Origin: Epichloe hybrida
Lineage: Eukaryota; Ascomycota; Sordariomycetes; Hypocreales; Clavicipitaceae
Direction: 5' to 3'
NCBI GenBank assembly: GCA_019022495.1
Contig: JAFEKR010000051.1
Span: 62,001 to 126,000 of the forward strand
Length of the DNA stretch: 64,000 nt
The notes beneath the pieces were generated by a model. That model was given only the letters and a program-made list of their open reading frames with translations. It made no database searches and was not told the origin of the DNA. Each line of letters begins with the position of its first letter. Within the stretch, counting starts at the first letter, position 1. Shown here piece by piece: positions 11,572 to 22,417 of the stretch. Made by a program: the position numbers and the translations under genes.

Positions 11572-12988
11572 ATGAAGGAGGCAAAGGCACACGAGTCTAC
11601 AGAGATGCCTGCACGCAAGGTGTTCGGCATGTTGGAAACCACAGTCGCTGATGGCTGTATCGCTCGACTCGGCCGCCTGTCTATACCGGGGAGGAGGCAA
11701 ATTGATACGCCGAATTACACTGCCATCACATCTCGAGGTGCAATCCCTCACCTGACCCCCGATAATGTGACCAAACATACAAATTTTACGTCGGCCTACA
11801 TGGCCCTAGAAGACTGTGAGTGTCGCGCAAGCTCTGTGGTTGCGCCATTTCGCAAAAGCTCACAAGCGTGTAGTTGTTGAGCGAAAAGAGCCCCCTATTT
11901 ACAACACGCCACAACATGACAGCCTCGGTCGGCTGCACAACTTCACAGCTTTGGCATCAGATCGAGCCACCGTCCTTGCCGCGAGGAGGTGTCCCTCGGT
12001 CGTTACCCCCATGGGGAATGGAGCCAAGGCCGTGTCACTCTTCACATCAACTGGCTTCGCGAGTGTCAGCGTGGCTCAATATGTCGCGGCTGTCAAAAAT
12101 CTGCAACCCGACGTGGTGGTACCCCTGGCTGACACGTTGCACACAAGCACCACGCCAGCGTCCAAGAAGCTCATCAAGATGGTGGAGCGTACAGAAGGAT
12201 GGGTCGATGAGTTCTTGCGCCAGTTCGAAAGCAGAGAGCACCTGCACGAGCTGGGCATTTCTGTTTTTGCCCCTGTTCTGCCCGTCGAGCTCCCCATTCA
12301 GTGGGACTACTTGCGACACCTCGCCGACGATGTCACGGCAAGTCTGTCCGGACTGGCCATCTACGACGTGAATCTGCTTCCGCAGCTCGCGACTTATAAA
12401 CCGTTGGGTCCTCTGGCCAAACTGTCACTCGACCAGCCCGAGTCACCGCATGATGTTTTGCGTCAAGTATCACTTGGTGTGGATATCTGTGCCCTCCCTT
12501 TTGTGAATAGCACCTCTGATGCTGGCATTGCCTTGACGTTTACATTTCCACCACCCGAAACTGAAGCAGCACCCCAGCCTCTAGGGATCAACATGTGGTC
12601 CGAAGAGCACGGCGTCGCAGTTGTGCCGCTTAAAGAGGGTTGTGAATGCTATGCGTGCACCCATCATCATCGGGCTTACCTGAAGCATTTGCTCAATGCC
12701 AAGGAGATGCTTGGCTGGACCCTGCTCCAAATCCACAATCACCACGTCATCGACGACTTCTTCAAAGGTGTAAGGACAGAGCTGTCCAAGGGAGTGGACA
12801 GCTTCGAGGAGAGCAGGAAGATGTTTCTAGCGGCGTATGAGCCTAGACTTCCAGCGGGGACGGGCGAGCGTCCGAGGGCCCGGGGGTATCATTTCAAAAG
12901 CGAGGCTGGACAGGACAAAATTAACAAGCCTGCGTGGGTGGGTGGGTTTGAGGACAGAGGTGTAAGTGGGGATAGTGTAAATACGTAA
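11572..12988 (+). CDS. qtrt2: Queuine tRNA-ribosyltransferase accessory subunit 2
   Basis: Exons 11572-11815 and 11874-12988, 452 aa. The splice joins ALED to FVERKEPPIYNTP, as expected in this family, across a 58-bp GTGAGT...GTAG intron. The N-terminal part carries LGRLSIPGRRQIDTPNY and ITSRGAIPHLTPDN. The C-terminal zinc site is visible as CECYACTHHHRAYLKHLL followed by a distal His in IHNHH. QTRT2 pairs with the catalytic QTRT1 to insert queuine at the wobble position of tRNAs for His, Asn, Asp and Tyr. An alternative start exists at 11605 (MPARKVFGM). The last 40 residues are charged and look disordered. Confidence 0.92.
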
Positions 12989-13832
12989 ATAACCATGACA
13001 GGGGTGCATACATGTACATGTAGACACGTCACAAGGAAAAGGGGTCGAAAAGCCATGTTTGTCCATCTTGGTTTGTCTGACTGGTGGAAGACCGAACAAG
13101 AACACAAGACATGGGGATCTCGAAGGAAAACCCAAGTCGTACGCAATCGCGTCCTAGAACCAAGAGGTTAAGAAAGCGGCGTCTGAATTAAATGCTGACT
13201 GGCGCGGCCTTCTCGCGCCATTGATCAGCAGCCACGATGCGTCGAGTCCAAGGGGCGTGTTGCAATGTCTGCCGAGGCTAAATGTACCCTAACCCAACGA
13301 ATCGAGCGGGGACGAGGAACGAAATCGGGTCTAGATGGCCCAGCGGGACGGGTCGGTGAAGAATCTACATTACTGTACATGTATGTAATGCAAGTGAAGA
13401 AAGAAAGAGGCCTTTTCTGCGGAGCCAACGGTTCGATGCAGAGGCGCCGATTGCTCGACCCACGGTGACTGACTCGTCTTTCCAATGCCGCGCGATTGGA
13501 GAAGCAGTGTCGGAGACTTTGTTGGCTGCGGCTGGAGCATCAGGAATTCCGAATGATGGTGTTGCCGGCAATCTGCTCTCTGGAGTCTGAAAAAAAAAAA
13601 ACTCAAAAAAAAAACTCTTCAAAAGAAGCTTGGATGAGACAAGGGTCCCCGTCGTCGACAAGCCGCCAATGGGATAAACGACATGAGCACGGGGGGCTGC
13701 GGCCGATGGCCCCTGGTCGACGATGGACTTGGGGCCTCGTGGCTTGCAATCAGGAACGAGGCGGGCAAGGTTCGGGCTGCGTGTCGAGATGGATTGGATG
13801 GCGATTGTCCAGATTAGGTCCACCCCAGCCAC

Positions 13833-13863
13833 CTCTCTTCTCTTCTCTTCTCTTCTCGTCTCT
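13833..13863. repeat. TCTTC microsatellite
   Basis: About five copies of the 5-mer TCTTC in a pyrimidine tract. Confidence 0.85.
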
Positions 13864-14108
13864 TGAGGTGAGGGGGGGTTTCACGGTCACATTGTCTCTC
13901 CCCTTGTTGGAGCTATCAGACCGTTCAGACGGCGGCTACATTTATGCTTGTCACGACCAAAGTTATTATGTACATGTAATGCCGGGCCTGGCTAACATGT
14001 CTAATTATCCATCTCCGGCCCCAATTACCCCGACCCATGGATGGATGGGGATGGGGATAGGGCCCGTGGTGCTCGCGCGTGGCGATTGCAACGAATTCGT
14101 CACGCGAG

Positions 14109-14158
14109 AGCCAAGAGGAGCCACGAGGAGCCACGAGGAGCCACGAGGAGCCAAGAGG
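14109..14158. repeat. 10-bp tandem repeat (AGCCACGAGG), five copies
   Basis: Five head-to-tail copies, the first and last with AGCCAAGAGG. It lies about 120 bp upstream of the alkaline phosphatase start, so it sits in the promoter or 5' UTR. Confidence 0.9.
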
Positions 14159-14275
14159 CATGTGTATTATGTACATACATAAGCCCGTCACAGCCCCTGT
14201 GAAGCCAGGCGACGCTCCTCCTCTTCCTTTCCTTTTTTTTTCCCCGTTACAAACCCGGCGAGGACCTACGCAATC

Positions 14276-16581
14276 ATGCTTGCCAGGCTCAACGTTGCTG
14301 CCGTCGTTCTGGCGGCTTCGCTCCCGGCCGTGTCGGGCCAGACATTCCAGCGACTGGGAACCTGCCCGAGCTTGGGATGCCTTCTCCCGCCTGACCAGAG
14401 CGATTTTCTTCCCGGTCAGCTCTTCGACTTGCGAGTCGAAGTCCACGCGCCAGTCAATGGCTCCGAGGCCGCCCATGATGGCAAGCCTGACGAGAAGTTC
14501 ACGGTGACCATTGCCAAGGAGGGCAAGGAGCCCCGGGACATCACCAAGGTTTTCAACATTGAGGAGCCCAAGGTGGAGAAGTGGACTTTCAAGTGGTACG
14601 AGGACTTGTTTGCCGAGGATGCCAAGACGCCCTCTGTCGTCAATGTCGCGTCCAAGGCTTATCGCAAGCTTTTTCTGAACGAACCCGGCAAATACATCGT
14701 CACCCTGGAGTACTACAATGGCGAGAAGACGACTGCCGAATGGCTCGTCCGCCCCATTGTCAAAGAGCGCAAGGCTAAGAACGTCATCTTTTTCATTGGC
14801 GATGGCATGACCACCAACATGGTAAGCCGAGCTTACGAATGATTCTTTTTTTTTTTTTTTTTTTTTTTTTGGGTGTGTGGCAGGCAATTCAGACTGACGA
14901 CTCGTAGATTACTGCCGCCCGATTGCTTGGACACAAGAGCATCAATGGCAAATATCAGACTCGCATGCAGATGGACGAGTTCCCCGTCCTTGGCCATCAA
15001 ATGACCCATTCGATCGACAGCTACATCACTGATTCGGCCAATTCGGCCTCTGCTCTGTACTCCGGACACAAAAGCACTGTCAATGCCATGGGGTAGGCCG
15101 AGAGCGCACATTCGTGACCCGGCGCATGCGGCATGGCGGCATGGCTAACAAATGATGCAGTGTCCACGCCGATTCTTCTCCCGACCCTTTTGATGACCCC
15201 AAAGTTGAGACTATTGTCGAGGTGTTCCGTCGAATCACTGTATGTTGACGGAATGGAACTCTCTACGAGCGAGATCTCGTGGAAAGGATAATACGCTAAC
15301 ATGTACCGCAGAAAGGTGCCTGGGGTGCCGTTTCCACCGCGTTCCTGGCCGATGCTACTCCCATTGCCCTTACTGGCCACACGCGCCGCCGTTCCGAGTA
15401 CGGACCTCTCATTGACCAGGCCCTCAACGGCGTGACCAACTACAGCTGGACAAACCACGGCGGCCCTGATGTCTATTTCGGCGCCGGTGCCGAACAATTT
15501 TACCCCGGCAAAGGTTCCTACCAGGGCAGGGACTACTACGAAGAATTTGCCAAGAAGGGCTACACTGTCAGCTTGAACAAGACGGCTCTTGAGAAGATTG
15601 ACGTGAGCAAGAGAGCTCTTGGCGTCTTCTGCAAGAGCAATCTCCCCGTCTGGCTGGACCGTAACATCTACCCCGAGAACCTCAAGAAGTTCAAGAACAA
15701 CCCCAAAGGTGGCAACGACTCTGCCCTTGATCTTCCCGGACTCAGGGACATGACTCTCAAGGCCGTCGAGGTTCTCCACAAGCGTGGTGGTGACGAGGGT
15801 TTCTTCCTCATGTCTGAGGCCGCCTCAATTGACAAGCAGATGCATGAATTAGACTACGACCGCGCCCTCGGTGACCTTTTGGAGCTGGACGACACTGTGC
15901 GCGCCACCGTCAAGAAGCTCAAGGAAATGGGCATTCTGGAAGAGACTCTGGTCGTTGTTTCAGCCGATCACGGCCACGGATTCGAGTAAGTTTCAAGCTT
16001 GGTCTACCTACCCGAGAAGATCCCCGAGAAAGGGAAGAAAAAAAGGAGAAAGAAAAAGAAAAGAAAGAAGATTCGGCTCTAGCTAACACGAGCATCGTAG
16101 CGTTTGGGGATCTGCCGATACCGAGTACCTCGCCAAGCAGGAGGACGAGCGCACCAAACGCAACGCCATTGGTGTGTACGAGAAGTCTGGGCTGTCCCAG
16201 TACACGGAGAAGCCCAAGGACCTCAAGTACGGCACTGGCGTCAACTTTCCTGCCAATTGGGAGCCACGATACGCCATCGCCGGCGGTGTCGGAGCTGCCC
16301 CCGACCACCGCGAGGACTACAGGGTCCACAAGAACGGCCCTCGCACGCCCGCCGTCGAGAGTGCCGAAGGCTACGTTGTGAACCCCAAGGACGCCGTCAA
16401 CGGCATCGTCATCAACGGCACCCTGCCTACCAGCGAATCCTCGGGCGTCCACTCCCTGACCGATGTTCCCGTGTTCGCCATGGGACCTTGCCAGGAGACC
16501 TTTGGCGGTACCTTCAACAACGTCGACATATTCTACAAGATGGCTGCTTGTCTGGGTCTGGCTCGTCCCAACACCAGCTGA
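14276..16581 (+). CDS. Secreted alkaline phosphatase
   Basis: Five exons, 14276-14821, 14908-15092, 15161-15239, 15312-15985 and 16101-16581, encode 654 aa. The N-terminus (MLARLNVAAVVLAASLPAVSG) is a signal peptide. Next come a beta-rich segment of about 140 residues, then NVIFFIGDGM with the first metal-binding Asp. The active-site serine loop is DSANSASALYSGHKS, and the late metal site ADHGHGFDVWGSAD is formed across the last splice junction. The family cleaves phosphomonoesters outside the cell with Zn and Mg. All introns have GT-AG ends; the first contains a run of more than 20 T. The C-terminal part is conserved (VPVFAMGPCQETFGGTFNN). Confidence 0.93.
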
Positions 16582-17184
16582 ACGTCTAGGACGGCGTAAT
16601 ATCCGTTCATCCCCTTCTCTTTTCTTCCTTTTTTCCTACTGTGAATTAGCGGCAGAGGTGATAACCCCAGCGGACGTTAATGTCAACGTGGTGAGAGAAG
16701 AGTTGTAGAACAGTTGCATAGGTTGTGACCGGCGGCGGGCTACAGAGTAGGGCTTGGCGGCGTCACGAGGCCGTTCACAGCGTATCAGCAGCTGATTCAA
16801 CCAGAGCAGAACAGTAAAGCCGGGCAAAAAAACCGAAACATTCATGTTACCAATGACTGTATATAATTCTGCACGAAAAACCAGAGTTCAAATTGCCAGT
16901 GTGTACGCCGAGCGCCCGCCAACACCATAGTTTAGGAAAGTAATCTAAGCGAGGAAGAACAAGAAAAAGAGAAGAGAAGATTCAAAAATATTTTGTGCCC
17001 AAAGCCTTCCCCCCCGCAATACATGTCCACGTTGCTATTTACATTCCCATGCTCGGGCATGCCCAAACCCAACAATAACATTTCATCTTCTTCCCAACTT
17101 GTCCATGCAGTGATATCAACAATGTCCTTTTCCCCAGGATCGTCCACGCAGATGGGTTTCTCTCCAATGACCCGCGGGGTCCTT
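16582..17184. other. Convergent intergenic region
   Basis: About 600 bp between the phosphatase and CutC stops. An ORF antisense to CutC begins here but has no family features. Only 3' regions are expected. Confidence 0.5.
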
Positions 17185-18005
17185 CTAGGCCGCTTCGACG
17201 AGGTCCATTTGGGCCACCATGTCGACCAACTCGTCCGAGTCAATCTCCTCGGCGGCACGATGACGTCTCCTGCTCAGGGCAGCCGTGTGCATCCACACGC
17301 CGTCCCTGTAATGGGCCAGCACTCTCGCGGGGCCGAGGATGTTTTCCCCCCGGACGCCGCCGCCGACGACAATCTCGAGAGGTCCCGCCGCGTATCTGTG
17401 GCAGAGATGGTCGATCCTGTCAATGTTGCCCAGGCAGTCGCCGAGACCGCCGGCCGTCAGCACGCCCTCGAAGCCCAGGGCGATGAGGGTCTGGATCCCG
17501 TCCGAGGCACGCTTAGTGGCGGCGATGGGATCAAAGGCCCGGTGGAAGACGCATCCGAAGGGTCTCGCGAGCCGGATGAGCGTCGCGCAGTTTTCCTCGT
17601 CGATGGCGACGGCCATGTCTTCTTCTGCCGGCTCGTCGGTGAAGGAGGAGGAGGAGGAGGAGGTTGCTTTCAAGAGGCCAAAGACGAAGCCGTCGCTTCG
17701 GCAGGGATCCATGAGGCCCGTGGCCTTGAACTCCCGGATGGAGTCGGCCATGGCGTCGACCTCGGCGCGGGTGTAGATGAAGTCCTGGGCCTTGTCGGCG
17801 GCGGTCCCCTCGGCCGGATCATGATGCGCACGGGGATTTCCACCTTGGCTGCGACCCGGGCGAGCTCCGACACGGGCGGCGTCGTGCCGCCGACGTGGTA
17901 CGAGTTGGGGGCGTTGAGCTCCACCCGCGAGGCACCTTGGGACTGCGCCTTGAGGATGGATTCCCCGGAGAAGACGGCGACTTCCAGAGGGATCTTGACA
18001 GCCAT
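17185..18005 (-). pseudogene. cutC: CutC copper-homeostasis family gene with a one-base frameshift
   Basis: The minus-strand gene starts MAVKIPLEVAVFSG at 18005. It reads VELNAPNSYHVGGTTPPVSE and then IPVRIMIRPRG in one frame. From about 17806 the conserved sequence continues in another frame: KAQDFIYTRAEVDAM, then FHRAFDPIAATKRASDGI, then LTAGGLGDCLGNIDRI and GGGVRGENI, to the TAG at 17185. One extra G in the GGGG run (plus strand CCCC, 17806-17809) would join both parts, giving a CutC-sized protein of about 273 residues. No GT-AG intron can bridge the gap. CutC is a TIM-barrel protein linked to copper handling. It is either a young pseudogene or a homopolymer sequencing error. A six-serine insert near the middle is unusual but in frame. 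Confidence 0.85.
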
Positions 18006-19099
18006 GATGGAATTTTTTTTCTTCTTCTTCAAAGTACAAAATGTTCTCGGGGAGGGGATGGATGCCTTTTTGGGGGTTATCAGCAGATTGAGATGAGTAA
18101 AGTGGGGCGTGGCATTGGCCAACATGAACTTGAACAAATTGCAATTGCTTCACTTACACCAAGTTCAAGTTCAACCAGCCCAGCCGTTGGCCAACTGCAG
18201 ACAGGGGATAAGCTGCGCATTCTCGTGGCATCTACATTCCCGTGTGCCGCCGTCGTTGCTCTTATATAAATCACTCTCTTCCCTTGGCTGACGCCTTGCA
18301 CCTGTATTCGTTGGGGAAAGCCCATTCATTCATTGTCTGGCGTTTGACCCCCCCGCCGTGCCCACGGACTGAAGAGCGGTGAATCCAAGACAGCCTCATT
18401 CACAGATGCCCAGATGCCCATGCAGATATACAGATGCCCATGAAGAATCTCTCCCCATGCAATGCAGGTGCAGACAAACAAAAGACTCTTTACAGTCCCA
18501 TGTTTACATGTAGAAAAGTCAACTCCGCGCTGCCTAGTTGGAGTAGACTTCAAGTAACCCCGCACCATGGACCCTGAGATTTGAAAAAGAAAGTCAAACA
18601 AGTAGAAGTGCATGCAGCCAGGCCAAGAAGGGGCGAAATTTTCATCAACAGAGGCAGGACAGGACCCTCCTTTTTTTTTGTTTTTTTTTTTTGTTTTTTT
18701 TTTGGCCCCTCTTAAACTGGGGACCCAATGACATCAACCCCCACCATTGGCCGCTTTGTACTCGGTACGGAAACATTGCCATGCGAATTGCCAATAGCTG
18801 CATCTGAAAATCGGGCTGAAGCCCTCCTCACCGTTTGAAAATCTCCCTCTTCATTAAACCTCTCGTGGGCCTTTCATAGGCGCCCGCCCACCAAGGCTCG
18901 CCATTGCTCCATTTAAAAGTGCGATTGTGCCTGGTTCCTTGTTTGAGGAAGCCCTTTTTTAAGACACCCTGTTCCAGCTTTGGGACATTTTCCTCGTCTG
19001 TTTCTTCCCTCTCATACCACCTCTTCTCGCCTTCTCACCACAATACGACACACCTCAACACACACACACACACGGTCCTTTCATTTTATAACCGTCGTC
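18006..19099. other. Divergent intergenic region
   Basis: About 1.1 kb between CutC and the histone chaperone. It contains T-runs at 18668-18704 and a CA dinucleotide run at 19056-19074 just upstream of the chaperone start, in a CT-rich leader typical of fungal promoters. No gene is seen. Confidence 0.5.
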
Positions 19100-20205
19100 A
19101 TGTCTGCCGAAAATGTCGACAACCCCCCTGTTTACTACGAGCAGCTCGATGACATCGAGGATGACTTTGAGCAGGTCGATCTTGAAATCCGTAAGTTCAT
19201 CTTCTCCTGCTCTCCTTTCCCATCCAGCGCCGATCCCCCTCCCCCCTTTTTTTTTGTTGCTATGCGAAGGATAGGAGACGAATTGTCCGATTCTGTCCTT
19301 GACCGGCAATCTGCATGCAACAAGCCGCCTCCGCCATGCCCATCCAAGAATCTCGCGTACTAAAAAATGCCGCCCGTGTACCAGTGCGCATCCAGGACAA
19401 GATGACTCGGGATTTGTATGCCAAGCGTGACAAGATCATCTCCAAGATCCCCAACTTCTGGTCCCTCGTATTCGAGCAAGCCCCCTCCGAGATTGATGAG
19501 TTCATCCAGCCCATCGATGCCAGCATCATCGTCTCTTCCCTCAGGAACCTCTCCGTCGAGCGCTTTGAGCTGCCCAACGGCCATCCCCGCAGCATCCTCA
19601 TCAAGTTTGACTTCTCCGACAACGAGTACTTTGAGAAGACGACTCTGGAGAAGAAGTTCTGGTGGCGCCACGCCAAGGACGGCTGGGAGGGCTTCGTCTC
19701 GGAGCCCGTCGAGATCAAGTGGAAGCCCGGCAAAGATTTGACCAACGGCCTCCTCGACCTCGCCAAGAAGATTTACGAGGACGACAAGTCGGGCAAGACG
19801 GAGGAGAAGACGCCCGCCAAGGAGGAGCTCCTCAGGAAGCTCGAGGACACCAGCCTCGACACGGTCAGCTTCTTCAACTTTTTCGGGTTCCGGGGCCGCT
19901 TCATCACCGCCGAAGAGAGCGCAGCTGCCTCGAGGGTTGCCGACGAGAAGCGCAAGGCTCGCAAGGAGGGCAAGGAGATGGAGGAGGACGGGGAAGACGA
20001 CGACGACGACGACGACGACGGCGAGTACGAGTTCGAGATCTTCCCCAACGGCGATGATGTCGCTGTCGCCATTGCCGAAGACTTGTACCCCGAGGCTATT
20101 CGCTACTTCCGGGACAGCGAGGAGCTTGCTGCCCTGAGCGATGCCGACTTTGAGGATGACGACGAGGAGATGGGCGACGGCGACGGCGATAATAAGCTTT
20201 CCTAG
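19100..20205 (+). CDS. NAP-family histone chaperone, SET/Vps75-like
   Basis: Exons 19100-19190 and 19385-20205, 303 aa. The splice joins DFEQVDLEI to LRIQDKMTRDLYAKRD. The 194-bp intron has a TACTAAA branch site and ends CCAG. The body carries KIPNFWSLVFEQAPSEIDEF, LSVERFEL, then KKFWWRH and SFFNFF, hallmarks of SET/TAF-I proteins within the NAP fold. The C-terminus is strongly acidic (runs of Asp and Glu, residues about 235-300), fitting histone binding. These chaperones bind H3-H4 and in yeast support Rtt109 acetylation. SET versus Vps75 naming is not resolved here. Earlier acceptors around 19270-19324 give less family-like junctions. Confidence 0.88.
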
Positions 20206-22156
20206 AGGCGCAAGGCCTAAATGAATTGCATCAATCTACTTTTTTTTTTAAAGGATATATGGGCTGGTTGGGGTGTGGGGGAGGGATAACAGAGGACATG
20301 TTTGGAATAATGAAGGCTCCGAGGCTTGCGATGACGACATGTCGACACATTTGCGTCTACACTGTCCCGGATTCTCTTTTCCGTCTTGTTAACTAGTCTT
20401 TTTTTTTTTTCATCCATGTTATTTTAGGACCGGACCTAGAAGCAGATTACCCCGCTCACAGAGTTGAGCACGCGAATGACGTGCATTTTCCAAAATCTTG
20501 ACCTCTCAAACGTTGTTGTCGTGACATGGCGATTGACGTGAGTCCCAGGGGCTTCATGACCCGTTCGCTGGAATTGTTCCACGGGGCAAGTAGCACGGCG
20601 GCAAGATATCTTGACCATGGCCACAGAAGTCGGGCTTCTGGCGCCCGTTCGTATCGTGGCGGTCCCAGGTTCGAATCGTGAGTGGGGGCTATCCTTCTGA
20701 ATTAGGACTGCAGTATGGGTTGTCCTTTTCATCAGGATCAGCGCGGCATTCACTTAGCAGCCCTTTTGTTGTGAAAATACAGCGGGACTCGAGGGGCGTC
20801 TTGACATGAAATGGTCTGAATGAACAGAGTGAAACAGATGAGACATGGTGAATCCGGGGCAAAGTCGGATTTTCTCGCCGCGGGACAAGGATGGACCGCC
20901 ATTAGCTCCCGCGGCATCCGAGGCCCTGCCACGGATGCGCCCCATAAAATAGAGTTCCGGCTATTGGAAGTGGCGCATGGAGGACAGAACTATTACCGTG
21001 GAACGGCTTTTCCTCTTGTCCGTCACACCCACGTATGCCTGTGTACAGATCTTGGCGCGAGAGCAGGGAATACATTGAAGATGTTTTCTCTACTTCAATA
21101 CAAGAGGGGGACCCGGGGAGAGAAGAGACAAGAGGGATCGGATTGCACCGTGTGGGTGGGCGGGCACGTGATATCCGTTACGTTGGTCAGGGTCAAGCCG
21201 CGCGATCGCCGGGCAGTCAAGGTCCTGGTTACATGATCGCGGCCACCCGGCCCAATTAGTGTTGTGACATGTTCTGATCTAGTACTGTCATTGATTAATG
21301 GCTCGTTGTCCCTCCCCCTCCTGCCAGGCACATTCGTTTGTGGGTCCTGCATGCGCGGTGCTACGCGACCACGCGACGGGGCCTGCTATTGTGCTCGCAA
21401 CGACAATGCAACTTGTGCAGGACATTCGTTGCAGACGGACGGTTGCATTGCATATGTGTTCTCGCGGTACGAGGAACTGTTATGCCCGCAGTACGCAAGA
21501 AAGTAACCATATGCGTAGTAGCGACTAGTAGGTCTAGGACAGAACATCTACCTTCCGTGGGTATTTCTGATTGGCGAGGTTACGTATGTACTTCTATGCT
21601 GTGTTCGACATATAGCACGGTACGGGGGCACTCGACGTGCTCTATTGTAGCAGGCCCTGATGAACAAAGGTCTTGTATAACGAGGTTCTTGACGTGAAGC
21701 AAGCTTGTGTTGCGATTTTCTGGCGGCATGAACTTCGTTATGTATGTATTCCTCTTCCTCCGTGTAAGATGGGTAATGGAGGGAATTCTTCCATTCAAGG
21801 CCTAGTCACCGCTGCGCATTTGATCATTATTGCTAATACTTGCTGCGCGTTAATTGACTCTCCCGGCACAGCCGATAAGTGGACGACTTGTGGTGGCCTG
21901 ATGCTGTCGGGCCTTTTCAGCTCCTCGTTCCTTCTCGCTTGAGCCTGGATGGGCGGGTTTGTTTGGCAACAATAAATGGGCCAATATTTTCATCATGTTT
22001 CGTCCGTGGGTATTCGTCAGGGGGGCCAAGTACAAAACCCGAGTTGTCGCCCCTGTCTGTGGGATACGAACAGGGCGTTTGGCTAATCTCTTGTCTCTCC
22101 CCGGTCGTATCTGCTTCAATTCATTATTACCTCGAGGCAATCACCAGCAGCAAGCG
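20206..22156. other. Gene-poor 1.95-kb region
   Basis: No ORF here has recognisable domains or convincing splice structure. Overlapping short ORFs occur on both strands. A GGTTCGAATC word at 20671 resembles a tRNA T-loop but lacks a pairing stem. It forms the left edge of the accessory region. Confidence 0.5.
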
Positions 22157-22371
22157 ATGGGTACGTGTAATGAATAAACTCTCCGATAGTTTCCGACCGC
22201 AGACAATGAATGTAGTGCGACTCTGCTCTGCTTCATCAAGCTCTACCATGTAAATCGTCCAATACTAACGTATACGCACTCTTCCGACATCAGCGGATCG
22301 CGTAGAAACAAGGCCTGAGCTCGCGGCCGATGAGAAGCAGGGCATCGGCGGCGACATCATTGACGTGCGGG

Positions 22372-22417
<46 letters not shown>

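Larger units (their letters stand above)
12989..14275. other. Intergenic with simple repeats
   Basis: About 1.3 kb. It holds A-runs near 13590-13615, a TCTTC microsatellite at 13833-13863 and a 10-bp tandem repeat at 14109-14158. Short ORFs here cross these repeats and lack domain features. The right part should contain the phosphatase promoter. Confidence 0.5.

Noticed and set aside
16993..18096. Plus-strand ORF of 367 codons
   Set aside because: It lies antisense to cutC, uses an alternative start and has no recognisable motifs.
20640..20690. tRNA-like T-loop word GGTTCGAATC
   Set aside because: The flanking bases do not form a T-stem, and no acceptor or anticodon stem could be built.
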